Numbered from the stretch's first letter, positions 47,241-57,146 are shown. The stretch: DNA of 64,000 bases from Pseudohongiella nitratireducens (GCF_001642735.1 NZ_LWHM01000031.1:227020-291019); one strand, 5' to 3'. A program made the numbers and translations. The notes: generated from the letters alone by a model not told the origin.

Positions 47241-48200
47241 TCAATTTTTTGTTATTTCGTCTGACCAGCGGTCAGTGTACTCAATTAACTTGTCTCTGAT
47301 GCCTGGCTCTGACATTGCATGGCCTGCACAAGGGATAATATGGAGATCGGCATGAGGCATGGCTTTCTTTAATTGCCAGGCATTTTCCACCGGGCATATG
47401 ACATCATAACGGCCGTGTACGATGACCGTGGGTATTCTGGAGATTAGTGCTGCATTGTTCAGCAGGTAATTGTCCTCCGGGAAAAAACCATGATTCATAA
47501 AGTAATGGCATTCAATCCTGGCAAATGCATCAGCAAAATCGTCATCAGCAAAAGCGGCAATCGCTTCTGGGCTTTGTTCAAGCCGGGACGTCGTTCCCTC
47601 CCAGACTGACCATGCTTTTGCCGCCTGCTGACGAACCGCAGCATCTGTTGACGTCAGTCGCCGATAATAGGCCTGAATCATGTCATCACGTTCGTTTTCA
47701 GGAATCGGATCAATATAGGCTTCCCAGGCATCGGGAAAAAGTCGTGAACACCCTTGCTGGTAGAACCACTGCAACTCGTGGTGTCGCAACAGGAAAATGC
47801 CGCGCAGGAAAAGCGCTGTGCACCGTTGTGGATGGGTAATGGCATAAGCCAGAGACAAGGTTGATCCCCAGGAGCCTCCAAATACAGCCCAAGATGTGAC
47901 TCCCACATGTTCGCGCAAACGCTCAATATCAGCCACCAGGTCCCAGGTGGTATTTTCTTCCACACTGGCAAAGGGTTCACTTTGCCCACAACCTCTTTGA
48001 TCAAACAGAATGACGTGCCATTTGGCCGGATCAAAGTAGCGCCGCTGTTCAGGATTGATGCCACCACCGGGGCCGCCGTGCAGAAACACAACCGGCTTGC
48101 CATGCGGATTACCTACCTGCTCATAATACAAACGGTGAGTTTCTGATACCTGAAGGTAACCCCTATTGAAGGGCTCAATCTCCGGATAAAGTTTGCGCAT
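47241..48200 (-). CDS. pip: Proline iminopeptidase
   Basis: A 319-residue alpha/beta hydrolase of peptidase family S33. Seen are HGGPGGG (41-47, oxyanion), DQRGCGQS, nucleophile S110 in GGSWGS, and the late aspartate and histidine in VHGRYDVICP and PCAGHAMSEP. It removes N-terminal proline from peptides in the cytoplasm. The ATG at 48200 (MRKLYPEIEPF) matches the usual family start; the upstream frame adds five residues. Confidence 0.92.
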   Translation of the reverse strand: MRKLYPEIEPFNRGYLQVSETHRLYYEQVGNPHGKPVVFLHGGPGGGINPEQRRYFDPAKWHVILFDQRGCGQSEPFASVEENTTWDLVADIERLREHVGVTSWAVFGGSWGSTLSLAYAITHPQRCTALFLRGIFLLRHHELQWFYQQGCSRLFPDAWEAYIDPIPENERDDMIQAYYRRLTSTDAAVRQQAAKAWSVWEGTTSRLEQSPEAIAAFADDDFADAFARIECHYFMNHGFFPEDNYLLNNAALISRIPTVIVHGRYDVICPVENAWQLKKAMPHADLHIIPCAGHAMSEPGIRDKLIEYTDRWSDEITKN

Positions 48201-48374
48201 ATTAATACCGAGCATTCGTTAGCAACCTGTCAATCCTACCCCAAAACCACTGATTTGTGCTGGGATTTGTTATTTTTGCGTTAATTGAGAAGGGAATAGA
48301 TTGGTCGTTGTCAGCGTTATATTTACTTGCTACATTCGACTCGATAACTACTATTAACATAAGCGGTGAGTAAC

Positions 48375-48965
48375 ATGTTTGACAGAAACAAGGACAAACC
48401 TTCCGTTAAGCCCGAAAATTCAACACCTGCGTCCAGTTCAGGCGCGAGCAGTATGAGCCATTCAACCCCCTCTCCGGCACCAGCACCAACCTCTTCAGCC
48501 CCGGCCCCGGCCAGTGTGTCGAACAAATCTGCCGTGCTGGGCGCAACCATTAAAGTCAAAGGGGATATCAGCGGTGAAGAGAACCTGCTGATCGAAGGGC
48601 AGGTAGAAGGCTCTGTAAGCCTGTCTTCACATGAACTGACAATTGGCAAAACCGGCAAACTGAACGCCAATCTGACTGCCAAAACCATTCGCATCGACGG
48701 TGAAGTTGACGGTGACATCACAGGCAAGGAAAAAGTCGTGGTCACCAGCACCAGTCAGATCAAGGGCAATATCGTGACTCCGAAAATGACGCTGGAAGAA
48801 GGCGCACGCTTCAAAGGGACCATTGATATTGATCCAGCTCACGCAAACAGCAGCGCCAGCCCGCAACCTAGTGCGAGTGCAGCAACCAGCAGCAAATCTG
48901 CCGCCAACAGCTCCAATACTGGCAGCAACAGCAGCAGCTCCGGCAGCGGGAGCAGTAACAGCTAA
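48375..48965 (+). CDS. Bactofilin (polymer-forming cytoskeletal protein)
   Basis: A protein of about 196 residues with a central bactofilin domain (about 50-150), made of regular short beta turns: VLGATIKVKGDISGEENL, IEGQVEGSV, ELTIGKTGKL, IRIDGEVDGDITGKEKV and ARFKGTIDI. Both tails are low-complexity: P/S/A-rich at the N-terminus and S/N/G-rich at the C-terminus. Bactofilins self-assemble into filaments that position cell-wall enzymes or shape the cell. ATG at 48375 has GGTGAG before it. Its stop overlaps the next gene (TAATG), so the two are coupled. Confidence 0.9.
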   Translation: MFDRNKDKPSVKPENSTPASSSGASSMSHSTPSPAPAPTSSAPAPASVSNKSAVLGATIKVKGDISGEENLLIEGQVEGSVSLSSHELTIGKTGKLNANLTAKTIRIDGEVDGDITGKEKVVVTSTSQIKGNIVTPKMTLEEGARFKGTIDIDPAHANSSASPQPSASAATSSKSAANSSNTGSNSSSSGSGSSNS

Positions 48966-49633
48966 TGACTCTGGCAGCCAGGGAGTCTCTGGCTTACCCG
49001 GAGACTCTGCCAACCCGATTAGTACCGGATCTTCTTGATCGCTTCCAAAAAGTTGATTACCTGCAGGTATTCGATACAGGGTTTGCTGTGCCTGAAACTA
49101 TTGATCATTTTGTTTCCCGCAAATGCCGGCTGCATTTCAGCGCTGCCTATGAACTACTCCAGAACCCACCGGTTGCGACAAGCTCGAAACGGGATGGCCG
49201 CCTAATCGACAAGAAAGCGCAAGACCAGGCTCTTTACCAGGCCTGGCGTGAACGTTTTGATCAGACCTTGGATTTCCCGCAAGGTACTCGTTTTGATCTT
49301 TGCTTTTTCTGGGATTTTTTCAATTATACCGACGATATCGCCTTGAAAGCATTTTCTGACAGCCTGTCCCCCTACCTGAAAGACAGTGCAGTGGGACATG
49401 CCTATGTATTGCTAAAAGAGGGGCACCCGGTGCTCCACCGCAGTTTCGGGGTAGCAGCCAAAGATGAAATTGTGGTGCGCCCGGCTCACTGGCAAGCGCT
49501 TCCAGCATATGCACGTCCCCAGGCCAGAGTGACCTCGATGCTTCAGGATTTCCGAGTAAACCATAGTGTACTCAGACGCGACGGGTTACTGGAAATATCA
49601 CTCAAGGCGCAACTTGCCAACACCCAGCCCTGA
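48965..49633 (+). CDS. Hypothetical protein coupled to bactofilin
   Basis: A 222-residue soluble protein without recognised family. A core with FDLCFFWDFFNYTDDIAL and SAVGHAYVLLKEG has the rhythm of a methyltransferase-like fold, but no SAM-binding glycine motif is convincing. Its ATG shares a base with the bactofilin stop codon, so it is made from the same transcript and probably works with it. It ends 17 bases from the convergent antiporter gene. Confidence 0.6.
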   Translation: MTLAARESLAYPETLPTRLVPDLLDRFQKVDYLQVFDTGFAVPETIDHFVSRKCRLHFSAAYELLQNPPVATSSKRDGRLIDKKAQDQALYQAWRERFDQTLDFPQGTRFDLCFFWDFFNYTDDIALKAFSDSLSPYLKDSAVGHAYVLLKEGHPVLHRSFGVAAKDEIVVRPAHWQALPAYARPQARVTSMLQDFRVNHSVLRRDGLLEISLKAQLANTQP

Positions 49634-49650
49634 ACAGCAAACAACCCGGC

Positions 49651-51195
49651 TTAGACTCTTCCTGATTGCATCACGTGCTCAGCAAGACCAACACCGGCTT
49701 CAGACATGGTCAGGTAAGTCTGATCAGCCCCGACCGCCATAATCTGATCGGCCTCATCCTGATGCATACTGTGTGACACGATCAACCCATCAAACCCGGA
49801 AGAACGCAAGTTTCGGGTGGCAATCACTTTCGCTTCCACATCGTTGATGGTCAACACAACCGACCTGACTGTTCCCATATCCAGGCTTTGCCAGAAGCCC
49901 GGGTCCTCAGCATCAGCAAAGAAAACTGATCGCCCTGCTCTTTCGTTATCAACGACACGCGCCGGGTCTGAATCAAGCGCAATAACCTCATAACGCGATT
50001 GTAAATAGTCATAAGCCGCTTTACCCGTTCGGCCCATGCCCATTACCAGCACATCAGCACGCCCCAATGAAACAGGCTGCTCATCCGGGTGCCGGGTATT
50101 CCGCTCCCAGCGTATCAGCCAGGGAGCGAAGCGATCATAAAGTGGATGTGCTTTCCTGTTTAAAGGTGCGCTGATAATAAATGATAACGCCACCGTCAGA
50201 GCTAACGGCACTAACCAGTCAGGCAGGACCAGGCTTGCCACAATCAAACCGAACTCACTGTACTGTGACAGACTCAAGCTGGTAAGAAATGCACTTCGGG
50301 CACGCAGCTTGAACCCGATCAGCAAAAAGAAGAAAAGCAGGCCTTTCAGCGGCAGTAAAGCCAGCATTACCACGGCAAACAACCAGGCATCGACACCAGG
50401 AACCCCATCGATGCCGATGTGCAGGAAAAAACCGACCAGGAAAAATTCCTTCAACCCCCACAGCGTCCGGCTCAGCTCTACCGCCCGGCGGTGACCCGCC
50501 AGCATGGCACCAAACAGCAAAGCTCCCAGCTCCGCATTCAAGCCAACCAGCTCAAAGCCATAACCGCCCAGTACCAGCGCTGCCAGCATCCCAAACAATA
50601 ATTGCAGCTCATCATGACCGCTGGCATCAAGCAGACGGTGTAGCACAGGCCGTAAAAACGGCAGTAATAAAACCAGTAACGCCCATGGCGATGGTGTCGC
50701 TTCCCCTGCTATGGATACAACGACCAGCGCCAGCAGATCCTGAACTACCAGAATGCCAATGGCGACCCGACCATGAAAGGCACGCAATTCCCGTTTGCCT
50801 TCCAGTATTTTTGCCGCAAGCACGGTACTGGAAAACGCCAGCGCAGAGGCCAGCAAGATGGCGCGATAGCTGTCCCCATCGAGAAAAAAATATAAACCCG
50901 GCGCGAGCAGAACTATCGATATGGCAAAGTGCAGGACACCACCGCCAATGACTTCCGGTTTGATCAGGTTAGCCAGGTTCAACTTCAAGCCAACACTGAA
51001 CAACAGTAGCAACACGCCCAGATGTGCTACGTGCGATAGCACATAGTCTGCATGCTCAGGCATGGCAATAGTGCCGGGCAAGGAGGAAATCGCAAAACCT
51101 GCTGTCAGGTAGCCAATCAGCGGCGGCAACCCCACACGCTTGACTGCAAGCCCGCAAGCAAAGGCAAATCCTATCCAGACTGCTTCCAGAAACAT
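49651..51195 (-). CDS. CPA2-family cation/proton antiporter with RCK domain
   Basis: A 514-residue protein. About 12 membrane helices resemble KefB/YbaL antiporters (AHLGVLLLLFSVGLKLNL and LGALLFGAMLAGHRR are typical). They are followed from about residue 380 by a nucleotide-binding RCK/TrkA-N domain (VLVMGMGRTGKAAYDYL, with the aspartate in IALDSDP). It likely exchanges potassium or sodium for protons under control of a bound nucleotide. The TrkA-C part is missing. Lies 15 bases from the amidohydrolase on the same strand. Confidence 0.87.
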   Translation of the reverse strand: MFLEAVWIGFAFACGLAVKRVGLPPLIGYLTAGFAISSLPGTIAMPEHADYVLSHVAHLGVLLLLFSVGLKLNLANLIKPEVIGGGVLHFAISIVLLAPGLYFFLDGDSYRAILLASALAFSSTVLAAKILEGKRELRAFHGRVAIGILVVQDLLALVVVSIAGEATPSPWALLVLLLPFLRPVLHRLLDASGHDELQLLFGMLAALVLGGYGFELVGLNAELGALLFGAMLAGHRRAVELSRTLWGLKEFFLVGFFLHIGIDGVPGVDAWLFAVVMLALLPLKGLLFFFLLIGFKLRARSAFLTSLSLSQYSEFGLIVASLVLPDWLVPLALTVALSFIISAPLNRKAHPLYDRFAPWLIRWERNTRHPDEQPVSLGRADVLVMGMGRTGKAAYDYLQSRYEVIALDSDPARVVDNERAGRSVFFADAEDPGFWQSLDMGTVRSVVLTINDVEAKVIATRNLRSSGFDGLIVSHSMHQDEADQIMAVGADQTYLTMSEAGVGLAEHVMQSGRV

Positions 51196-51210
51196 CTTCC
51201 CGCCTTTCTC

Positions 51211-52974
51211 TTATGGTGTGGGCGTAATCAGACGACCACCGACCCAGGTTTTTTCAGCATCCAGTTGCCAAAGCATTCCCGGTTCGACAGCAAAATAGTC
51301 TTCATCCACCAAAATGAAATCCGCTTTCTTGCCCGGCTCAAGCGTACCCAGAATATCATCCTGGTGCGCCGCATAAGCCGCATCCAGTGTAAAACTGAGC
51401 AACGCCTCCTCCCGGGTCATTTTCTCTTCCGGGTACCACCCCCCGGGTGGTTGATTATCACGGTCCTGCCTTGTTACTGAAGCATGGAGACCAAAAAACG
51501 GGTTGGCAGGTTCGACCGGAAAATCAGAGCCATTTGCTATCCTGGCACCAGCATCCAACAGTTTACGCCAGGCATATGCCCCCTGAATCCTGACCTCACC
51601 GATCCGGTCGACAGCCATGTTCTTGTCGCTGGTTGCATGGGTCGCCTGCATGGAGGGAATCACGCCCAGCTCATGAAATCGCAGAATATCTTCAAACCGA
51701 AGAATCTGGGCATGCTCGATACGGTGACGCTGTGCTTGCGTCCCTGTGTTTTCAATCAATGCTTCATAGTTGTCCATCACAATCTGATTGGCGCCATCAC
51801 CGATCGCATGAATATTGATCTGAAAGTCTTCTTCCATACCCACCTGAATCAGTTGTGTCAGACGGTCAGGAGACATGAGTAATAACCCGTGATGTCCGGG
51901 CTGATCGCTATATTCCTCATTCAGATAAGCGCCACGGCTCCCCAGTGCGCCATCAGCAACAATCTTGACACTGCGCATCACGAATGTATCGTCAGCCGTT
52001 TCGATATAGCCTTCACCCAGACGCTCAACATAATCTTCATCATTGGCAGAAATCATGGCATAAACACGTATTGGCAACGGCCCATCTTCCGCCAGTTCCT
52101 GGTATGCCTGCAATGTGGTACTGGAAATACCCGCATCATGCACACTTGTCATGCCCAGGTCTGCCAAAGAATGCATGGCACTGAGCAATGCCCGCTTTTG
52201 ATCCTCAATACTGAGTGCCGGAATCTGCTCGGTGATATAATCCATCGCCGTGTCCACAAAGACGCCTGTCGGCCGCCCTTCGGCATCGCGGATAATCATG
52301 CCTCCCTCAGGATCCGGCGTTGAAGCATCAACGCCAGCCAGCTCCATGGCCGCCTGGTTGGCCCAGCCCGCATGTCCGTCCACACGACTGAACCACATCG
52401 GCACTTCGCTACCGGCTGCATCCAGGGATGCAGCATTCGGAAACTCATTACTATCCCACAGGACCTGATTCCAGCCTCGACCCTGAATCCAGTTCAAGTC
52501 AGGGTTTCTGGCACGGAATTGCGTTACCCGTTCAACGGCTTCCTGCTCGCTGCTGGTGCCTGTCATGTCTACCCGCAGCAGGCTCAACCCGTAACTCAAC
52601 ACATGCCCATGGGCATCAATCAACCCGGGCAATAGTGTCTTGCCCTCACCATCTATCCGGGTCATAGACTGACCACCTTCATCCGCCGCCGGTAAGGTAT
52701 CACCAGCCTGATAGAGACGCTCAACGGTATCGCCATTAAACTCAATAGCAACAAATTCAATACGTTCGCGCTGGCTGTTCATGGTGTAGCCATTGATATT
52801 GTGGACCAATGTACTCTGTGCCCATAAGGGACCACTAAAAGTCACGGCAATCAGTGCAGCCATCAAGCCTGTCCGCTTGCAGCCGCTGGGTTGCCTGGCA
52901 TATTCAGCGCAAGCAAACCCGGCTTCAGATAATGTGGAGCCAAGCAATGTTGTTATTCTGTCAAAAATGGTCAT
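51211..52974 (-). CDS. Secreted amidohydrolase, YtcJ-like (amidohydrolase family 3)
   Basis: A metal-dependent hydrolase of about 587 residues. Metal-site motifs are LLPGLIDAHGHV (HxH), the histidines in INIHAIGDGAN and HRIEHAQIL, and the aspartate in NGSDFPVEP. A hydrophobic segment ending in PLWAQ (about 38-53) preceded by CKRTG is a signal peptide, so the enzyme is exported; the 30 residues before it are unusually long, and the start could be inside. YtcJ-like proteins cleave amides of unknown identity. Confidence 0.82.
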   Translation of the reverse strand: MTIFDRITTLLGSTLSEAGFACAEYARQPSGCKRTGLMAALIAVTFSGPLWAQSTLVHNINGYTMNSQRERIEFVAIEFNGDTVERLYQAGDTLPAADEGGQSMTRIDGEGKTLLPGLIDAHGHVLSYGLSLLRVDMTGTSSEQEAVERVTQFRARNPDLNWIQGRGWNQVLWDSNEFPNAASLDAAGSEVPMWFSRVDGHAGWANQAAMELAGVDASTPDPEGGMIIRDAEGRPTGVFVDTAMDYITEQIPALSIEDQKRALLSAMHSLADLGMTSVHDAGISSTTLQAYQELAEDGPLPIRVYAMISANDEDYVERLGEGYIETADDTFVMRSVKIVADGALGSRGAYLNEEYSDQPGHHGLLLMSPDRLTQLIQVGMEEDFQINIHAIGDGANQIVMDNYEALIENTGTQAQRHRIEHAQILRFEDILRFHELGVIPSMQATHATSDKNMAVDRIGEVRIQGAYAWRKLLDAGARIANGSDFPVEPANPFFGLHASVTRQDRDNQPPGGWYPEEKMTREEALLSFTLDAAYAAHQDDILGTLEPGKKADFILVDEDYFAVEPGMLWQLDAEKTWVGGRLITPTP

Positions 52975-53224
52975 GGGAAAGGACTCACTTCAGGTTATCG
53001 ATAAAATCCAACTTCCGTCTGGCACCGTTATGATCGGTCTTGTATGCTTGAAGGAGAAGGACAGCAGCATGCTAATTTAACCGTTGACGGCTGGATGGGC
53101 AAACACCGCCTTGCCATCTTCCATACTATTGTGCCGCTACCCTTTTTCATCCCCATGACCCGGGCCTGTTACCACCATGAGGATCATCGTGTTAAACAGC
53201 CCCCAATAACAATGAGAACAGATT

Positions 53225-54193
53225 ATGAATCACCCGATACGACGCTGTTTGGATGCCATCCATACTCCCAGGACCAGAGGCTGGGTCGCGGTGCTGGCCG
53301 CCTCCATGTTCGTCCCCATGATGATCAGTCAGGCTGCTGCGGCTGAGTTAACCCTGCTTCGCTACGGCCCCGCTGGCCAGGAAAAGCCTGGATTACGTGA
53401 CGATCAGGGGCAAATCCGTGATTTATCAGCTCACATTAATGACTGGACCCCGGAAAACCTGGCGGACGAAGTGCTGGAGCGCATTGCCGACCTGCCCGTT
53501 GATCAACTCCCGCTAGTCAACGGTGATGTTCGCCTGGGCAACCCGGTAACCGGTAGTCAGAAAATCATGGCCATCGGATTCAACTATATTGACCATGCTG
53601 CAGAAATGGCTGTTGATGTACCTGAAGAACCTCTGGTGTTCAGCAAAGCCATTACTGCACTAAATGGCCCTAACGATGTCATCATTTCACCCCGTAATGC
53701 CACCAAACTTGACTACGAGGCAGAGCTTGTCGTCATCATCGGTAAAAAAGCGCAGTATGTCAGTGAAGCGGATGCCCTGGATTATGTCGCCGGATTCAGT
53801 ACTGGCAATGATGTTTCAGAAAGAGCGTTTCAGCGCGAACGTGGCGGTCAGTTTGTCAAAGGCAAAAGTGCTGACAGCTTTGCACCTTTTGGCCCACATA
53901 TGGTGACACGCGACTCTATTGATGACATCCAGGAACTCTCCATCTGGTCTGAAGTCAATGGTGAGCGACGCCAGGACGGCAATACCAATCAAATGGTCTT
54001 TGGTGTACGCGAAATTGTCAGCCACCTCAGCCAGTTCATGACACTGATGCCAGGTGATGTGATTTACACCGGCACACCTGAAGGTGTCGGTGATGGCATG
54101 TCACCCCCACAATACCTGCAGCCCGGTGATACCGTTCGCATTGGTATCGAAGGCATTGGTGAAATCGAGCAGAATGTGGTGGCTCCCAGATAA
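53225..54193 (+). CDS. Exported FAH-family hydrolase/isomerase
   Basis: A 322-residue protein with a fumarylacetoacetate hydrolase C-terminal domain: IGFNYIDHAAE, the metal pair E165-A-E167 in DYEAELVVIIG, GFSTGNDVSER with D196, FVKGKSADSFAPFGP, and YTGTPEGVGDGMSPP. Family members cleave or isomerise 2-oxo or 1,3-dicarbonyl acids. Unlike normal cytosolic members it starts with a signal sequence (RTRGW, hydrophobic 20-36, cleavage near AAA-ELT). If exported it acts in the periplasm, perhaps on aromatic-ring cleavage products or lactones. Single gene with no recognised pathway partner. Confidence 0.82.
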   Translation: MNHPIRRCLDAIHTPRTRGWVAVLAASMFVPMMISQAAAAELTLLRYGPAGQEKPGLRDDQGQIRDLSAHINDWTPENLADEVLERIADLPVDQLPLVNGDVRLGNPVTGSQKIMAIGFNYIDHAAEMAVDVPEEPLVFSKAITALNGPNDVIISPRNATKLDYEAELVVIIGKKAQYVSEADALDYVAGFSTGNDVSERAFQRERGGQFVKGKSADSFAPFGPHMVTRDSIDDIQELSIWSEVNGERRQDGNTNQMVFGVREIVSHLSQFMTLMPGDVIYTGTPEGVGDGMSPPQYLQPGDTVRIGIEGIGEIEQNVVAPR

Positions 54194-54300
54194 AGTATCA
54201 CCAGGATAAACAACGATCTTCCAACCACCTTTACCGATACGGCACTGTGCTGACGGACCTCTCACCCGAGTTCCCCGGCACAGTAGCCGCTCAAGACGTT

Positions 54301-54771
54301 ATGACACCAGCCATCCTGTTACTCAAAAAAACCAGAACACCTCATGAGGTGCACGAATACCAACATGATGCTTCGCACGGCTCTTTCGGCCTGGAAGCTG
54401 CCGAGAAAATGGCTGTGCCTGCTGAACAGGTATTTAAAACACTGGTAGCCGAAGTCGATAAGTCACGCCTGATCGTGGCTATACTACCGGTGTCGAGCAC
54501 ACTTAACCTGAAAAAACTGGCCAAGGCTGCCGGCGGTAAAAAAGCGGCCATGGCAGATGCTGCGCTGGTGGAGAAAACCACAGGATATGTGCTGGGTGGT
54601 GTCAGCCCCTTAGGGCAAAAAAAGTTACTGCCCACCTACCTTGACGCGTCAGCTGCAAACTTTGAGCAGATTTATGTCTCTGCTGGCCGACGCGGCCTGG
54701 AGGTCGCTCTGCCACCGGATGCGTTGCTGGCACTATTAAAAGGCCGGTCGGGTGATTTGCAAAATCCGTAA
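54301..54771 (+). CDS. ybaK: Cys-tRNA(Pro) deacylase YbaK
   Basis: A 156-residue protein of the YbaK/ProX editing family: VFKTLV with the key lysine, TLNLKKLAKAAGGKKAAMAD, GYVLGGVSPLGQKK and the final ISVSAGRRGLEVAL-like segment. It hydrolyses cysteine wrongly attached to tRNA(Pro). I choose the ATG at 54301, which matches the usual start, over the GTG at 54247. Confidence 0.92.
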   Translation: MTPAILLLKKTRTPHEVHEYQHDASHGSFGLEAAEKMAVPAEQVFKTLVAEVDKSRLIVAILPVSSTLNLKKLAKAAGGKKAAMADAALVEKTTGYVLGGVSPLGQKKLLPTYLDASAANFEQIYVSAGRRGLEVALPPDALLALLKGRSGDLQNP

Positions 54772-54839
54772 TATTGGACGAAAAAATGCCTGCTGCTTTC
54801 GAGCAAAAACCTGTTTAGAGATACCCGGAACCTTGCCTT

Positions 54840-56828
54840 ATGCACAAACAACAACTGACACCCAGCGACGTTTTCAGTGCGAACGATAACCTGGCTTATT
54901 TACAATGGAACCAAGAGGGCTGTTTCTGCATTCGCACCCGCGCCAGTGAAGATAACCTGCCGCGAGTCGTCCAGGTATCAGATCAGGGTGACTGTCTGGC
55001 GTTGACCCCACCGGGTCTGGCTGTACGGACACGCCTGCATGAATACGGCGGACGCCCTTACCTGGTCAGTCGAGGCACATTATATTTTTGCCGGGATGAT
55101 ACTCAACAGATAATGCAGCTGGATTTGCAACACCGCAACACCGCCATGACACAGACAGGTCACGCAAGCGCCTTGACGCCAGATGAAGGGCAGTGCCAGC
55201 TTAGGTACGCTGACTTTTGTCACGACAGTCTGCGACAACGGCTGTATGCAGTCCGCGAAGATCACCGTGGCGATACTGTCCTGAATACATTGGTAGCAAT
55301 CACCTTGCCTGACAGCAACGAACCCGGCGATACTCCTCAGGACGAAGGTCTGGTGCTGTTTTCTGAAAGCGATTTTATCGCCAGCCCACGACTATCCCCT
55401 GACGGGCGCCACCTTGCATTCGTCAGTTGGTCGCATCCCAATATGCCCTGGGATAACACTCAGCTGCAGGTACTCACAGTGGATGAGACGGGAGCCCCGC
55501 AGAGATGCATAACACTGGGTGGCATGCAGGATGGCGCCATACAACAATTGCAATTCGATCCGTCCGGACGACTCTGGTTTTTGACCGATGTTGCCGGGTG
55601 GTGGCAGTTATATTATTTACCATGCCTGTCCGACACATTAGGCCAACAAGGTGCAGTCCTGGATATCAGCCAGGCGATACCTTTTTATACACCAGACCAG
55701 GATTGCGCCAGTCCGCCATGGATTGTCGGGCAGCAGCAATTTGCCATCACAGCAGAACAAATGGTGGCCTGTACAACAGTTTATAAATCACGCTGGACGG
55801 TAGAAGTGATTAGTCAACGTGATGATCCAGACAGCATAGTCATCGCTGACAACTTCAGCCATGTCGAATCCCTTGCCTGCCATGACGGTCGTATCCGTAT
55901 GATTGCCGGTACGCCCGAGCAGGCAGGTGCCTTGCTGGAGTACCACCATGGCACACTGCAGACGCTGATCCAGCCAGGGCTCCTGCCCGCCACGGCTCAA
56001 TCTACACCGACCGCACCGGCCCACATCACCTACAGCACTGGGACAAATGCGAACAGCGAAATCAAGCCAGACTGCAACCCGGAGCAGGCGCACGCCCTTC
56101 TCTATTTACCTGAAGAAAGTACCGCCAAACCGCCACCCCTGATAGTCACAGTGCACGGAGGCCCCAGCAGCAGCGCCAAATCCGGACTAAACCCGATGAC
56201 CCAATACTGGTTACAGCAGGGATTTGCGATTCTGGATGTCGACCACCGCGGCAGTACAGGGTATGGCCGCCGTTTTCGCAAACGGTTATATGGCGATTGG
56301 GGGAAAATTGATCTCGAAGACATCATTGCTGCCGTGCAGTATGTGGCAGACAAACAGCTGATAAACCCGGATGCTATCTTCATTCGTGGTGGCAGCGCTG
56401 GCGGTTATGCCGTCCTTGCAGCACTGTGCCACAGCGACTTATTTAAAGGCGGCGCTTGCTATTATGGCATCAGTGACATGACTACCCTGGCTGCAGAAAC
56501 TCACAAGTTTGAATCACATTACATCGAACAACTGATCGGTGCTTTGCCAGAATTTGCTGAACGGTACCGGGAACGCTCACCTATCCATCATATTGATAAA
56601 ATCCATTCTCCCGTTCTGTTCTTGCACGGTGAACTTGATAAAGTCGTCCCCCCGCAACAGGCCAGGATGATTTACCAGGCCCTCAAACCAAGAATACCGA
56701 AATGTCAGATTATGGTTTTCCCGGACGAGGCTCACGGTTTCAGAAAACTACCAAATCAAATCAAGGCATTAGAGTGTGAAAAAGCATTCTATCAGTCGGT
56801 TTTGTTGCAGCATGAAGGCAAGAATTAA
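54840..56828 (+). CDS. S9-family serine peptidase (acylaminoacyl-peptidase type)
   Basis: A 662-residue prolyl oligopeptidase-like enzyme. An N-terminal propeller-like half (to about 420) with repeated LSPDGRHLAF-type blades is followed by the hydrolase domain with VTVHGGPSSS, nucleophile S519 in RGGSAGGY, D600 in HGELDKVV and H632 in DEAHGF. Members cleave short peptides or release N-acylated residues. No signal peptide, so cytoplasmic. It is followed by the pqq operon on the same strand, with 183 bases between. Confidence 0.88.
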   Translation: MHKQQLTPSDVFSANDNLAYLQWNQEGCFCIRTRASEDNLPRVVQVSDQGDCLALTPPGLAVRTRLHEYGGRPYLVSRGTLYFCRDDTQQIMQLDLQHRNTAMTQTGHASALTPDEGQCQLRYADFCHDSLRQRLYAVREDHRGDTVLNTLVAITLPDSNEPGDTPQDEGLVLFSESDFIASPRLSPDGRHLAFVSWSHPNMPWDNTQLQVLTVDETGAPQRCITLGGMQDGAIQQLQFDPSGRLWFLTDVAGWWQLYYLPCLSDTLGQQGAVLDISQAIPFYTPDQDCASPPWIVGQQQFAITAEQMVACTTVYKSRWTVEVISQRDDPDSIVIADNFSHVESLACHDGRIRMIAGTPEQAGALLEYHHGTLQTLIQPGLLPATAQSTPTAPAHITYSTGTNANSEIKPDCNPEQAHALLYLPEESTAKPPPLIVTVHGGPSSSAKSGLNPMTQYWLQQGFAILDVDHRGSTGYGRRFRKRLYGDWGKIDLEDIIAAVQYVADKQLINPDAIFIRGGSAGGYAVLAALCHSDLFKGGACYYGISDMTTLAAETHKFESHYIEQLIGALPEFAERYRERSPIHHIDKIHSPVLFLHGELDKVVPPQQARMIYQALKPRIPKCQIMVFPDEAHGFRKLPNQIKALECEKAFYQSVLLQHEGKN

Positions 56829-56903
56829 ACGCTCACAGGAACGCTTTATCTCAAAGAAAGACATATTATCGCAACCACTAGTCAAACCGTTTTTACTGTG
56901 ATA

Positions 56904-56913
56904 GATTCGAATC
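56904..56913. promoter_or_regulatory. Perfect 10-base palindrome GATTCGAATC before pqqA
   Basis: It lies about 100 bases before pqqA. TTTACT (56892-56897) and TACTTA (56916-56921) flank it with an 18-base gap, a possible weak promoter overlapping the palindrome. A regulator site is plausible but unproved. Confidence 0.35.
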
Positions 56914-57011
56914 AGTACTTAAACAGGTGCTGCCGATTTCACATCGGTTAATGTATAACAATCAAGTTCCTCAACAACTGATTACAGTAACAGTGGGAAG
57001 GAGTATCAACT

Positions 57012-57083
57012 ATGTGGACTAAGCCAAGCTATCAAGATATCCGTCTGGGTTTTGAAATCACTATGTATTTCAAGGCAGACTAA
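57012..57083 (+). CDS. pqqA: PQQ precursor peptide PqqA
   Basis: A 23-codon gene, [20 protein letters not shown] ending in KAD. The glutamate (E15) and tyrosine (Y19) are separated by three residues, the ExxxY arrangement that PqqE cross-links to make the PQQ backbone. The N-terminal MW-x-KP and the [11 protein letters not shown] core match known PqqA. A strong GGGAAGGAG site lies 8 bases before the ATG. Two hairpins separate it from pqqB, as expected when the precursor must outnumber the enzymes. Confidence 0.97.
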   Translation: MWTKPSYQDIRLGFEITMYFKAD

Positions 57084-57113
57084 TTCAGGCCATCATGTTT
57101 GAATGAGCCTGAA

Positions 57114-57142
57114 GGTAGTTGGCATGCATCCATGCCCCTACC
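57114..57142 (+). other. Stem-loop between pqqA and pqqB
   Basis: GGTAG (57114-57118) and GGCATG (57121-57126) pair with CATGCC (57131-57136) and CTACC (57138-57142), giving an 11-pair interrupted stem with a 4-base loop. It stands directly before the terminator and could stabilise the 3' end of a pqqA-only mRNA. Confidence 0.7.
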
Positions 57143-57146
57143 ACCG

